DNA from: Chitinophaga sp. S165
Lineage (GTDB): Bacteria; Bacteroidota; Bacteroidia; Chitinophagales; Chitinophagaceae
Assembly: GCF_003182155.1 (NCBI RefSeq)
Contig: NZ_QGTG01000001.1
Span: 788,390 to 852,389 of the forward strand
DNA length: 64,000 nt
Reading direction: 5' to 3'
Below are positions 45,901 through 54,628 of the stretch, piece after piece. How positions within the stretch are numbered: position 1 is the stretch's first letter; the number at the start of each line of letters is the position of its first letter. The translations under genes and the position numbers were made by a program. The notes below the pieces were generated by a model that saw only the letters and a program-made list of their open reading frames with translations, did no database searches and was not told the origin of the DNA.

Positions 45901-48900
45901 GCGTACCGAATTTGGTAGTATAGTCAGTACCCTGTACACAATCTACTGTGACCGGTGCAGGAACGGATACCACTACCGGCGGCAGGCTCATAAGTGTCAG
46001 CATGACTGCGTTACTGATGTTTCCTGTACAAGCGCCAGACATTACCACACGTCTGAACCAGGTACTTTGTGTAATGTTCGCAGGCGTATAGCTGTCGCTA
46101 TTACCACCTGTACCGGTCGTTACGTTCACAAAACCTGTAATGGCATTGGTAGTGCTCATCTGCCACTGATAGGTAAATGTACCGGTACCGCCACTTACGA
46201 CACCACCTGTCAGCATAGCTGGTGCATCGCTTGCACACAGTACCTGATCGGCAGTGATCGTATTGCCCTGAATAGCAGGCTGATTGGTCAATACAACGTC
46301 ATCAGGCGTTGACGTACATGCGCCATTGGCGATAGTCCAGCGGAGCGTTGTTGTGGTGCCTGGCTGTACGGTCACTGATGCAGTTGCGCTATGGATGTCG
46401 GAGATGACAGCCGATGCGCCGCCTACAATAGTCCAGGTACCGACAGCGGAAGCAGGAGAAGCATTGTTCGCATTCATCACGAAATTCGGATCATCACAAT
46501 GTACCAGATCTCCACCTGCAGTCGCATTGTTAGGCATTACGCTATTTGTAAGCGTGATGCTGTCAACCGAGTTACAGGTACTGTTTGACGTCACCCAGGC
46601 GATGGTAGCAGTTGTACCTGCAGGCACGGTCACTACAGCTGACGGATTACTCATATCACCGGCGCCGATGCTTGCGGTAGTACCCGCAGGCAGGCTCCAG
46701 GCGGCAGTACCTGTTACTGGTGAGTTGGCGGCCATGGTGAACTGAGCATTGTTACAATGCTGCTGGTCTACGCCGGCGTTGGCAGTTGTAGGTCTAGGTA
46801 TACTTGTAAGTATTACATCTTCTGAATTGGTGCAGTTACCATTGGTCATGGTCCAGCGTAAGGTTGCTGCACCTCCCGCTGGCAGACTAATATGAGCCGT
46901 GTCCATATTGGCCTGACCGGCCGCAATGATAGCAGTGCCGCTTACTACAGACCAGGTACCAATAGCACCTGTCAGAGTAGGTTTGTTACCCGCCATTTTA
47001 AAGTCAAGGCCGGCACATAGTGACTGATCAGGACCTGCATTTGCCAGATCAGGCAATGCATAGTTAGTCAGTATCACAGTATCGCTGGTGGTACAACCAC
47101 CGTTTGCGATCGTCCATTCTAATTTCAGTTCAGTACCGGCAGGCACTGTTAAATTAGCTATCTGATTATGTATATCTGCAGGAGGGAAAATAAAGGTAGC
47201 CGGGGATATTACTCTCCAGGTACCGGTACCGCCTAAAGCGGAATTAGCTGAAAGTGTGAACGCAGCCACGTTACAATGTGCTTCATTAGGACCGGCAGCA
47301 GCAGGATTTGGCGCCAGGCTGTTACTCAGCGTCACATCATCTGCAGAAGAGCAACCACCGTTGGCGATGGTCCAGCGTAATACTACAACCGTACCTGTCG
47401 GGATACTCAGTACTGCATTCGGGCTGTGAATAGCACCAGCAGGGAAGGTAAATCCGGCAGGGGTAGAGGATACTACGCTCCATGTACCGATACCACCACC
47501 AACTCCGGGAGCGTTAGCAGCAAGGGTGAACACACTATTATTACATTGTGATACGTCCTGTCCTGCCTGCGCAGTTACAGGCATTACTGAATTGGTCAGC
47601 ACAACAACATCTGTACTTGTACAGGTACCGTTGGTCGTTTGCCAGGTCAGGCTTACGCTTGTGCCTACCGGTACAGTAACCACTGCATTCGGATTGTTGA
47701 TCTGAGCAGCAGGGATAGTAGCAGTTGTTCCTGCAGGCAGTACCCATTTGCCTGTACCTGCAGTTACCGGAGTAGCTGCCATTGCAAAGTTAGCTATACC
47801 ACACTGCGATTGATCGGGACCAGCATAGGCTGCAGTCGGCGGCGTTGCATTAGTTAATACGACATTGTCGGTAGAGATACAGGTTCCGTTTCTTACCGTC
47901 CAAGTAGCTGTCACCGACGCTCCTACCGGTACACTGATTATCGCAGCCGGATTGTTTTCCTGGCCGGCGGCGATGTTTGCAGTAGAACCAGCAGGTAACG
48001 TCCACGTACCAACACCGATTGCAGGCGATGTCGCTTTCATGGTGAACTGTGTGTTACCGCATTGTGTAGTATCATTTCCCGCTTTAGCAGTAGAAGGAGG
48101 TGCAAAGTTCGTCAGCACGGCGGTATCTGAAGCAATACAGGTACCGTTTGTTACAACCCATGCAGCCTTGACACTTGTACCCAGTGGTACAGTGATCACT
48201 GCTGTGCGGCTATTGATCTGACCTGCCGGAATTGTAGCGGTAGTTCCTGTAGGCAGCACCCATTTACCTACTCCAGGAGCAGGATCGCTGGCCCCCATAT
48301 TAAAGGTGATGCTGTTACAGTTTGAGAGATCAGCCCCTGCGTATACAGTAGCCGGCATTGCTGTGAAAGTTACTGTCGTACTTACGCACGCAGTAGTATC
48401 ACAAGCGCCCAGGCTCTCGGCACGCACATAATAAGTGGTGGTAGCTGTTACCGGTAAAGTAACAGATGCACCTGTAGCCAGGCGCGTGCCTGTACCGCAA
48501 CCATTTCCATACCATGCCCATACTGCATTTGGTGTAACACCGTCAGCCTTCACACCGAGGCTTCCGCCATTTACGGTCAGCATAACCGAGTTACCGGCAC
48601 CGCAGATAGTAGTTTTATCTGCCGTGATACTTGTAGGAGCTGTTGGTCCGGATTCCACATTCACTGTGAAAGGAATGGTAGAATCACAACCAGCTTTTGC
48701 TGTCCTGTAACTCAGGTTAAATGTATATATACCCGGAGGCGTTGCAGCAGGATAAGAAATTTTCAGCGGCCAAACCAATGGCTGGTCGGTGATATTTACA
48801 AAGCCAGGCATCGGTGCCGTACCAGGTGTAATTGAATATAAGGTAGGTGTTCCTTTTGTTGATGCTGTATCCAGGACAAAGAATCCTTTGCTGTTACAGG

Positions 48901-51427
48901 ACACAACCGGGTTCACCAGATTGATAACAGGCTTACCTATTTTATGAAGCACCACTTCATCAACATTGGCCACACATCCTCCAGCGTTGGTAATAGTCCA
49001 TCTGAGCACGATATCTCCCTCATTATCAAGCGCGGTCACTGTTGTATTGTAAGCAGTGTCATAAGCGATAGTTGCGTTACCGGATACCAGTGTCCACTTA
49101 CCTCTTTCTCTCGCCGGACCAAAAGTCACGGAATCTCCAAGCGGCTGACTGGCATTCATGGTAAATATATTATCAGTGCCACACTGTGTCGTATCCCTGC
49201 CCGCATCACTGTAGGTAGGATCTAACAGGAGATTGAGCGTATCAATTACCGTTGTAAAACAGGCCGGATTGTTCGGGCTCTTTATAGTCCATGACAATAC
49301 AACTGAAGTTCCTGGTTTCTTAACCGTAACCCTCGTACGCTCAGCCGTCGGTATCAGGATTTTAACGTAGTTGTCAATCACGTCATCAATAACAGCCGGA
49401 CCGAAAAGCGATTCCACCCTCCAGGTACCAGTAGCTCCCGGTATTTTATCCACCTCAACATTGAAGTTACCGGTAGGGTTAGCTGATGCACAATATGTGT
49501 TCTGATTAGGTTTCAGCTGTGTTACCGGCGTAGCACTAGCCTTTACAATAACAGGATTCGACGTAGCCGTGCAGGTATTCGCAGCGTTAGTTACTTCTAC
49601 TGAAAATATAGTATCAGCAATACTGTTGATCTGCACCTGGCCAGCCAATACCTTATTAGCATATTGCGGCATCGCCGTACGTACACCGGTAATTGGGTCC
49701 GGACCTCTGTACCAGGTAATCTGATAACCATTCAGTACATCATTGATCTTCAGATCTACGGATTCGCCGACACATACATTGGTGCTGGAAACCGCCACAT
49801 CTACTCTCGGATTACGTACCAGTTTGATCTCTGTGCTGTTTTCGTCCATACAGGTATGTCCGTCAGCATAGGTCATAAACCCGTACACAGTAATAGTAGT
49901 ATCGCTTATAACCTGAATTGTACGTTTTGTATCTGTATAACCAGGAATGTCTTTCCATTCATAGTAATCAAATCCACCGGATGCTTCCAATTCCACAATC
50001 GTACCCGCGCACACTTCACTTTGCGTCAGATTGAGGATCGGCATCGGCAATATCGTGAGCCTGATAGATGATGAAGGTGATGCACAGGTCGTTAAGTCAC
50101 TTCCTCTTTCATAGATCAGTACCTGGAAAAGGTAATCAGCTGCTATTTTACGGGTACCTTTCAGTTCGCCTTCGGCGATCACCAGTTGTGGTGATGTGGT
50201 ACCGGTACCAAAAGGTACGTTGATCCATGTTCTGCCTTCGTCATCACTCATCTGCCACTGGTACACAGGATCTACGAAGTAACCTGCCGGCTGATAGGAA
50301 GCTGATAAAGTGATCGGCGCTCCTTCACACAATACTTCTTTAAGATCCACATCTCCATCAATTTTCGCAACGATGCTGGGGCTACAATAAGAAAATTCGA
50401 TATCGTCTATAGCGATATCGTTACCACAACCTCCCGGTTTATCATTTACAATAAATACTGTTACTGAATTTACATCTGAAGGAACAATAAATGTTCCGCC
50501 ATAACGCTGCCAGGTTGGTCCTCTTGAACCCAGCATCATTGATACTGAATTGGTTTTGAATTCATTCAGGACCCTGGCCGGGTTTGCAGCATCGACTACT
50601 CTGAAGGTAACGCCAGCATATTGATAACCATTCCGGCAATCTTTTGTAAAGACATCATTGGTATTAACGTTCATCAGCCATGCGCTGAAATTATATACAG
50701 AACCAGGACAAAGGCCTGTTACTGTTTTCTGATAGAACTGGCTGGGCGCTACAGATGGATTAACCAGCAGCATCGCACCACGATAACCACCGGTATGATC
50801 GATGGTATTAGCCCAGGTACTATTACCTACAGATGGATTATTAGTAATAATATAGCTTTCAAGGCCAAGTGCACCTGAAGGCTGATAGTTATATTGTACT
50901 ACACCATCTACAGGATAATTTCTACGGTCTACGCCATCCAGCATAGTACCGAAGTTCTCTGCGAATCCCGCCATTGTTGCTCCACCATCACCACAAGTGT
51001 TGATAGTACAATCCTCTGCACGCAGTGTCTGCGTACGTGTCACTGTTCTCAGTACATTATCCGCACCTCTATAATAAAGCGTAATATTAAATGTATAATT
51101 ACCAGGTACCAGGAACTGCAGTGTCAGAGCTGTTGTATTTTTCAGCTTATCTGCTTTGGTTACCCCCGCACTCTCTGTATAGAGCACTTCAAAGTCGGCG
51201 TCGGTGTTATTAGGCGTTGTGATGCTCCAGTCGGCCTTCTGGGGAATAGTAAGACCGGTGCCTTCCACCATGGCGTTCACACTTGTGAACTTGATCTGAT
51301 TGGCAGTAGCGTTGGTTCTGGACATACATACCACATCTGGTATATTAACGTACACTGTCTGTGCCTGCACCATCTCAAAAGCGCAACACAATAACAGGCA
51401 TAAGAGTATTAGAAGCTTTTTCATCAA
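42902..51427 (-). CDS. giant repeat-built surface protein with gliding-motility/T9SS C-terminal domain
   Basis: 2841 residues. A signal peptide (MMKKLLILLCLLLCCAFEMVQAQ) is followed by a globular N-terminal part (about 145-350) with jelly-roll features (GGYRGAMLLVNPS, NFSAWLMN, DIAIDDIEFSYC). Three sets of beta-sandwich repeats follow: eight Ig/PKD-like modules of about 85 residues, six HYR (hyalin-type) modules, and five short modules of the form LG-D-x-C-x(5)-L. The last 95 residues (FPTAFTPNGDGKNDVFRPTI, YELRIFNRWGQQVF, NGAYIWSISYKQ) are the CHU_C/gliding-motility-associated domain, a type IX secretion sorting signal. It is probably an adhesin exported by T9SS and attached at the surface. 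It is a single gene. Confidence 0.95.
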   Translation of the reverse strand: MMKKLLILLCLLLCCAFEMVQAQTVYVNIPDVVCMSRTNATANQIKFTSVNAMVEGTGLTIPQKADWSITTPNNTDADFEVLYTESAGVTKADKLKNTTALTLQFLVPGNYTFNITLYYRGADNVLRTVTRTQTLRAEDCTINTCGDGGATMAGFAENFGTMLDGVDRRNYPVDGVVQYNYQPSGALGLESYIITNNPSVGNSTWANTIDHTGGYRGAMLLVNPSVAPSQFYQKTVTGLCPGSVYNFSAWLMNVNTNDVFTKDCRNGYQYAGVTFRVVDAANPARVLNEFKTNSVSMMLGSRGPTWQRYGGTFIVPSDVNSVTVFIVNDKPGGCGNDIAIDDIEFSYCSPSIVAKIDGDVDLKEVLCEGAPITLSASYQPAGYFVDPVYQWQMSDDEGRTWINVPFGTGTTSPQLVIAEGELKGTRKIAADYLFQVLIYERGSDLTTCASPSSSIRLTILPMPILNLTQSEVCAGTIVELEASGGFDYYEWKDIPGYTDTKRTIQVISDTTITVYGFMTYADGHTCMDENSTEIKLVRNPRVDVAVSSTNVCVGESVDLKINDVLNGYQITWYRGPDPITGVRTAMPQYANKVLAGQVQINSIADTIFSVEVTNAANTCTATSNPVIVKASATPVTQLKPNQNTYCASANPTGNFNVEVDKIPGATGTWRVESLFGPAVIDDVIDNYVKILIPTAERTRVTVKKPGTSVVLSWTIKSPNNPACFTTVIDTLNLLLDPTYSDAGRDTTQCGTDNIFTMNASQPLGDSVTFGPARERGKWTLVSGNATIAYDTAYNTTVTALDNEGDIVLRWTITNAGGCVANVDEVVLHKIGKPVINLVNPVVSCNSKGFFVLDTASTKGTPTLYSITPGTAPMPGFVNITDQPLVWPLKISYPAATPPGIYTFNLSYRTAKAGCDSTIPFTVNVESGPTAPTSITADKTTICGAGNSVMLTVNGGSLGVKADGVTPNAVWAWYGNGCGTGTRLATGASVTLPVTATTTYYVRAESLGACDTTACVSTTVTFTAMPATVYAGADLSNCNSITFNMGASDPAPGVGKWVLPTGTTATIPAGQINSRTAVITVPLGTSVKAAWVVTNGTCIASDTAVLTNFAPPSTAKAGNDTTQCGNTQFTMKATSPAIGVGTWTLPAGSTANIAAGQENNPAAIISVPVGASVTATWTVRNGTCISTDNVVLTNATPPTAAYAGPDQSQCGIANFAMAATPVTAGTGKWVLPAGTTATIPAAQINNPNAVVTVPVGTSVSLTWQTTNGTCTSTDVVVLTNSVMPVTAQAGQDVSQCNNSVFTLAANAPGVGGGIGTWSVVSSTPAGFTFPAGAIHSPNAVLSIPTGTVVVLRWTIANGGCSSADDVTLSNSLAPNPAAAGPNEAHCNVAAFTLSANSALGGTGTWRVISPATFIFPPADIHNQIANLTVPAGTELKLEWTIANGGCTTSDTVILTNYALPDLANAGPDQSLCAGLDFKMAGNKPTLTGAIGTWSVVSGTAIIAAGQANMDTAHISLPAGGAATLRWTMTNGNCTNSEDVILTSIPRPTTANAGVDQQHCNNAQFTMAANSPVTGTAAWSLPAGTTASIGAGDMSNPSAVVTVPAGTTATIAWVTSNSTCNSVDSITLTNSVMPNNATAGGDLVHCDDPNFVMNANNASPASAVGTWTIVGGASAVISDIHSATASVTVQPGTTTTLRWTIANGACTSTPDDVVLTNQPAIQGNTITADQVLCASDAPAMLTGGVVSGGTGTFTYQWQMSTTNAITGFVNVTTGTGGNSDSYTPANITQSTWFRRVVMSGACTGNISNAVMLTLMSLPPVVVSVPAPVTVDCVQGTDYTTKFGTPVFSHAPYNNETVTVTSNDVTTTVDACTFRIERTWTATDRCGLTAQAQQVITVTDKTAPVFNVTAPANVTVNCDAIPAAVNLTATDACSGAITVTPIEVTVSQAGACPSNYQLIRKWVAVDACGNASDTLRQVITVRDITAPVFDNPAPANITVNCDQLPAGQPLTATDNCTPGTITVNPVDVRKNLPGSKCDGNFQIIRTWTATDLCGNKAVLTQTITVQDNTKPVFSIILPPAITVDCDSVPDVAAVTATDNCTANLKVKVSQRKDFLSTTCPNNYRLTRTWTAVDNCGNTATMQQMITVVDTTKPVFTSLPPADTTVDCGAVPEPPANLTATDRCSAVKVTYLQTRENISGACAGNYRLIRTWTAKDACSNTSIARQVINVTDTTRPVIDPAPADVTLNCGDAIPVPATLYAKDNCDVNFPRKVTMVQEPFVVDKCAGYTIIRRWNISDACGNTAIERVQTITINPCPKPELDPNMAANCSNNTKFAVLLKNKVSKPKFTLVSVVPATVDAPITQSSNVFDLKGATQATFTVTDGATGCVSDPVTYDLQYTEKPVVELGSDVSVCSGETVTLDAGMNNAAYNIYWSTGATTQTITVTTSGTYKVTVFNGVCGTSDEVKVTINTPPVVDVPDVSICEGSSTTLNAYTPGATYIWSTGETSSSIDVYMAGTYGVDVTVNGCTTHDDVTVTVGRAPNVVLSEDVEICPDETAMLTVDPDGGEILWNNGETGNSIVVSRPGDYWVTVTRDGCVVEDTVSVSLKSHLDLDLGPQRDICIGGRVVLDATNADAVSYLWNDGDTNPVKEVTVAGNYVVSVMDRFCSQITMDSVKVTIAGIPDFDLGRDTTLCLENALILNVNAGAGNSVRWQDGATTSTYKVTSTGYYSVIVYNECGSVTDNIAVTYKPCEPNPRFPTAFTPNGDGKNDVFRPTIDGPMYDYELRIFNRWGQQVFIGKDARKGWDGRYLNNLVENGAYIWSISYKQKAGGPVIVVNGQITVIK
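43195..44230 (-). repeat. five short tandem modules near the C-terminus of the surface protein
   Basis: Protein-level repeats, each starting with a form of VELGSDVSVC, VVDVPDVSIC, VVLSEDVEIC, LDLGPQRDIC or FDLGRDTTLC and containing W/Y-S-T/D-G (for example IYWSTGATTQT, YIWSTGETSSS). About 68 residues each. They form the stalk just before the sorting domain. Confidence 0.8.
44490..45970 (-). repeat. six HYR-type modules in the surface protein
   Basis: Repeats of about 80 residues that begin with phrases such as DKTAPVFNVTAPANVTVNC and end with WTAxDxCGN followed by QxITVxD. These are hallmarks of the hyalin repeat, a cell-adhesion module. The first copy is divergent. Confidence 0.85.
46290..48360 (-). 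repeat. eight Ig/PKD-like modules in the surface protein
   Basis: Repeats of about 85 residues with the shared frame ANAGxDQxxCxNxxFTMAA, GTWxLPAGTTATI, AVVTVPVGT and TNGTCxSTDxVVLTN. Copies are similar enough at protein level to suggest expansion by duplication. A further, divergent copy precedes them near 48950-49220. Confidence 0.85.
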
Positions 51428-52020
51428 TAGGGATTTCGTGAATGCTCAGGAACAGTTAAAACCAATGAGTGGGATTACCTGTGTTGCTGATATACAATGT
51501 TTTTGTGTTTGAAAAAGCCCGGTTCACCTCTCCCTCGACAATAGAATAGGAAGTATAAAAAGTTTCCATAGGCATCAGTGGTATAGCGAAAAAATATTAC
51601 TATTTTAAGATTAAAAGTATAAATAATATGAAAATATTAAAAATACGTACCTATATGTAGGATGATCATTAGGGGTACTAACGTGGCGGGCTCTGGTAAT
51701 GGAATTTGATAGTCAGCCTCTTATTCGCTAAAGGATTGTTAAAAAAATTTAGCAAAAGTTATCCACAATGTAAGTTATCCACAACGGTGAGAAGCGGCTT
51801 GTTAAAGTGTGTTTGTAGCAGTATTTGAGTCAACTCCTTTATAATCAATATCCCTGCTCGAAAGCTCCTGCTTTTTGATTTATTATAGCCACCGGTGAAC
51901 CAGTTAGATGAGATTTGTGTTTTTTTCATAGCTCCGGAATGATGCTGACATAGGGTTGTCACCCGGCATGTTTTCCTTTGTACTGTAATTCACAATACTC
52001 ATCCTTTAAACCAATTAGAC
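51428..52020. other. 593-bp AT-rich gap with DnaA boxes
   Basis: No convincing gene. The stretch separates the leftward surface-protein gene from rightward genes. It has a very AT-rich core around 51585-51660 and two exact DnaA boxes at 51759-51783. The short open frames here show no family features. Confidence 0.6.
51759..51783 (+). promoter_or_regulatory. two perfect DnaA boxes in direct repeat
   Basis: TTATCCACA occurs at 51759-51767 and again at 51775-51783, 16 bases apart start to start, in the same orientation. Both equal the DnaA-box consensus TTATNCACA. The AT-rich stretch about 100 bases to the left could serve as an unwinding element, but only two boxes are visible. Confidence 0.6.
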
Positions 52021-52512
52021 ATGACACAGGAACTGATCGCTTCGAAAACAGTAATTACCCCCGAAGAAATGCTTGAACACTGGCAAGGACACCGCAGGGT
52101 GACACGCAAACTAATTGAAGCTTTCCCCGAAACCGAACTTTTCACCTTCTCTGTAGGCGGCATGCGGCCGTTCGCTGACCTGGCCATGGAAATGATCAGT
52201 ATGGGAATGCCTGGTATTGATGGCATCGTTACCGGAAAATGGGCGAAATATGAAGAAGGTAATAATCGGCCGCAAACTAAAGAAGCATTGTTGTATCTCT
52301 GGGATGAGCTAACGGAAAAGCTTAACCGTTCGTGGCCGCAGATCAGACCAGAGAGATTCCAGGAAATAGATCTTGCATTCGGACAATGGGAAGGCCCTAT
52401 TCATTTTACGCTGTTTTACTTCATTGACAATGAGATCCATCACCGTGGACAAGGATATGTCTACCTCCGTGCGCTGGGTATTGAACCGCCTGCCTTCTGG
52501 GACAGAGGCTGA
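52021..52512 (+). CDS. DinB-like four-helix-bundle metal protein
   Basis: 163 residues. The DinB/YfiT-like fold is suggested by candidate metal ligands in MLEHWQGHRRVTRKLIEAF (H20 or H24) and in NEIHHRGQGYVYLRALGIEP (H140/H141). The ending PPAFWDRG is typical. Members bind a divalent metal and include thiol transferases; the substrate of this one is unknown. Cytoplasmic. It is followed 124 bases later by a VOC protein on the same strand. Confidence 0.92.
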   Translation: MTQELIASKTVITPEEMLEHWQGHRRVTRKLIEAFPETELFTFSVGGMRPFADLAMEMISMGMPGIDGIVTGKWAKYEEGNNRPQTKEALLYLWDELTEKLNRSWPQIRPERFQEIDLAFGQWEGPIHFTLFYFIDNEIHHRGQGYVYLRALGIEPPAFWDRG

Positions 52513-52581
52513 TCCTTGCTGAGGTAGTAATCTCACCGCTATATGTCTGATATGCCCTGCGTCGCAGACATATTATCCGGT

Positions 52582-52589
52582 TAAATTTG
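52582..52589 (+). promoter_or_regulatory. -7 box TAAATTTG for the VOC gene
   Basis: Exact TAnnTTTG match 47 bases upstream of the ATG at 52637, suggesting that the VOC gene has its own promoter rather than depending on the DinB-like gene. Confidence 0.45.
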
Positions 52590-52636
52590 AATAACACGCT
52601 AATCGAAGTATTCTTTAACACTCAAAAAAAACTGAC

Positions 52637-53056
52637 ATGGCTGCAATTGATCCTTATTTGATCTTTGACGGTAACTGTGAGGAAGCATTTAATTTTTATA
52701 AGTCTGTGCTTGGCGGAGAATTCGAAATGATTTCAAAATTCAAAGACATGCCAGGGGAACAATGTCCTGCAGGCGACGAGAACAAGATCATGCACGTATC
52801 CATTCCTATTGGCAATGGCAACAGGCTGATGGGCAGTGATACCGGTTCAGGAATGGGAGGTGTTACCTTTGGTAATAATTTCTCTATCTCTCTTAGTGCC
52901 ACTTCTGAAGACGAAACAAAGAAATTATTTAATGGTCTTTCAGCAGGTGGTAAAGTTACTATGCCGCTGGAACCAACTTTCTGGGCTCCGCTTTTCGGTA
53001 TGCTGACAGACAAATTTGGCGTTAACTGGATGGTGGGTTACAACAAAGAATCCTGA
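52637..53056 (+). CDS. VOC family protein (PhnB-like)
   Basis: 139 residues. DPYLIFDGNCEEAFNFYKSV followed by LGGEFEMISKFKDMPGE, then IMHVSIPIGNGNRLMGSD and a closing FWAPLFGMLTDKFGVNWMVG are characteristic of the PhnB/YjdN branch of the vicinal-oxygen-chelate (glyoxalase/bleomycin resistance) superfamily. The enzymatic role is unknown for most members. Cytoplasmic. It ends at a strong terminator shared with the convergent phosphodiesterase gene. Confidence 0.93.
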   Translation: MAAIDPYLIFDGNCEEAFNFYKSVLGGEFEMISKFKDMPGEQCPAGDENKIMHVSIPIGNGNRLMGSDTGSGMGGVTFGNNFSISLSATSEDETKKLFNGLSAGGKVTMPLEPTFWAPLFGMLTDKFGVNWMVGYNKES

Positions 53057-53080
53057 TCCAGGTCTACAAACAAAAAAGTA

Positions 53081-53121
53081 AAGCGTTTAAATCCTTCGCA
53101 GGACTTAAACGCTTCTTTTTA
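53081..53121. terminator. terminator between VOC and phosphodiesterase genes
   Basis: AAGCGTTTAAATCC (53081-53094) pairs with GGACTTAAACGCTT (53101-53114), one wobble, followed by CTTTTT on the plus strand. An A-rich run on its left gives T-residues on the minus strand, so it can serve both genes. Confidence 0.82.
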
Positions 53122-53147
53122 CATGGGTATTTCATAGATAGTAGGTC

Positions 53148-54485
53148 TTATTGTTTCAGCACACCCGCAGGGATATGCCCGTCTGCTGTGTTAAATGGCA
53201 GCCCCAGTAGTTTTGCGATAATGGGTGCTACATCCGTCAGGTCCATTTCCTTCACTGTATTTCCTTTGGCAATGCCAGGCCCATATGCCACAAAACCAGT
53301 CTGGATCTCACGGAAGTCCGGATAAAACCCATGCGTCCCGCCCTTCGCCGTTTTAACAACAGCGCCTTTTAGACCACCTCCGATAGTGATACCCGGTGTT
53401 GCTGCGAGAGCCAATACTGCATTAGGATCAGCGCCAATGGCATCCAGCTGTTTACGGTCTATCACTTTGAAAAGCTTCTGCTGATCTGCTGGTAAATGAG
53501 AGAGGATCTCTTTCACTTTTTCCAGCGACTGCTTATCGTTTTTATCCTTCAGATGCAGGAATGCAGAGCCGCCGGCGGTATGGAACCTGGCCTTCCAGTT
53601 GCCACTGTCAATATTTGTGATCAATCCTGCCTGTGCCAATAATACATTCGGAGCGAATGACTGCTTAATATCTACAAAACCATGATCACCTGTTACAATG
53701 ACCGTGGTACTGTCCTGGATCCCAGCCCTGATCAGGGCTTCCAGGATCGTGCCGATAGCCCTGTCGGCGCCTGCTACGGCCTTTCTTACCAATAGTCCGT
53801 CCCTACCTTGCATATGTTCGTAGTGATCGGTGCAAGCCAGGTGTAAGGTTGTAAAGGCAGGTTTATATTTCGTAATAATATAAGCGCTCATTCTTGCAAC
53901 ATTCTCATCCATCACCAATTCCTCCCTTTCCATAGAGAAATCATCCCGTCCCAGCTTACCGGTTGCATTTTTCTCTATTTCCTCCCACAGACCAGGCGTT
54001 GCCGCCTGCGCAGTGGCCTCCCTTCTGTCCTTGTCCTTACCTACCGGCCATACATCAGGAATATTATAGTCCACGGGCGCGCCTACAGTTACCGGCCAGA
54101 TCACGTTAGCATTTGTCTTTCCTGCTTTATGTACAGCGTCATACAGTGTAGGTACTTTGATGGCATTGTAATAGAAATACCAGTTACCGCTTGCCTTCCC
54201 TTCTTCGAAAGGAGCATTGTAGTAAATACCATGTTTAGCAGGTTTTACACCGGTAATAATAGTTGTATGATCAGGATAGGTTACACTGGGGAATACACAA
54301 TTCACTCCATCGGCAGATACACCGTTTTCCTTCATCATCCTGAGATTGTTCATGCCCCAGGAAGCCTCCTGGTAGAAATCGGGACGAAATCCGTCAATAG
54401 TGATCAGTACAACGTGGCTCGCCTGTTGAGCTGCTGCTGACAATGTTAACAACATAGCTCCTGCCATTGCATGGATACGCTTCAT
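53148..54485 (-). CDS. secreted type I phosphodiesterase/nucleotide pyrophosphatase
   Basis: 445 residues with a signal peptide (MKRIHAMAGAMLLTLSAAAQ). It belongs to the alkaline-phosphatase superfamily branch PF01663. The first metal site is D31 in LITIDGFRPDF; the nucleophile is T69 in FPSVTYPDHTTIITGVKPAK. Further metal ligands lie in ACTDHYEH and VTGDHGFVD, and the last histidine in KGGTHGFYPD. It hydrolyses phosphodiester or pyrophosphate bonds, for example in nucleotides, in the periplasm or outside. A small palindrome TCTTGT-TTATT-ACAAGA lies just upstream of the start. It is a single gene. Confidence 0.94.
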   Translation of the reverse strand: MKRIHAMAGAMLLTLSAAAQQASHVVLITIDGFRPDFYQEASWGMNNLRMMKENGVSADGVNCVFPSVTYPDHTTIITGVKPAKHGIYYNAPFEEGKASGNWYFYYNAIKVPTLYDAVHKAGKTNANVIWPVTVGAPVDYNIPDVWPVGKDKDRREATAQAATPGLWEEIEKNATGKLGRDDFSMEREELVMDENVARMSAYIITKYKPAFTTLHLACTDHYEHMQGRDGLLVRKAVAGADRAIGTILEALIRAGIQDSTTVIVTGDHGFVDIKQSFAPNVLLAQAGLITNIDSGNWKARFHTAGGSAFLHLKDKNDKQSLEKVKEILSHLPADQQKLFKVIDRKQLDAIGADPNAVLALAATPGITIGGGLKGAVVKTAKGGTHGFYPDFREIQTGFVAYGPGIAKGNTVKEMDLTDVAPIIAKLLGLPFNTADGHIPAGVLKQ

Positions 54486-54591
54486 GTTTACGCTCTTGTT
54501 TATTACAAGAACTGCAGTATGAATCGCTTACCGTCAGGCAGCCAGGTTAAGAAATTGTTAACCGCTGGGAATGTATTAAATATGCTTATCG

Positions 54592-54599
54592 TATATTTG
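54592..54599 (+). promoter_or_regulatory. -7 box TATATTTG for the gene at 54629
   Basis: Exact TAnnTTTG match 29 bases upstream of the ATG. Confidence 0.45.
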
Positions 54600-54628
54600 C
54601 GCCCGATATTAAACGAAGCTCCCTATAC

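Noticed and set aside
45413..46312. Plus-strand open frame of 299 codons within the surface-protein gene
   Set aside because: Shadow frame of the repeat region; the protein would be Cys/His/Tyr/Arg-rich and repeats the periodicity of the real gene.
46290..48360. Regular repeats resembling a CRISPR-like array at DNA level
   Set aside because: Repeat unit is about 255 bases, in frame and coding for Ig/PKD-like domains; there are no short identical repeats with unique spacers and no cas genes.
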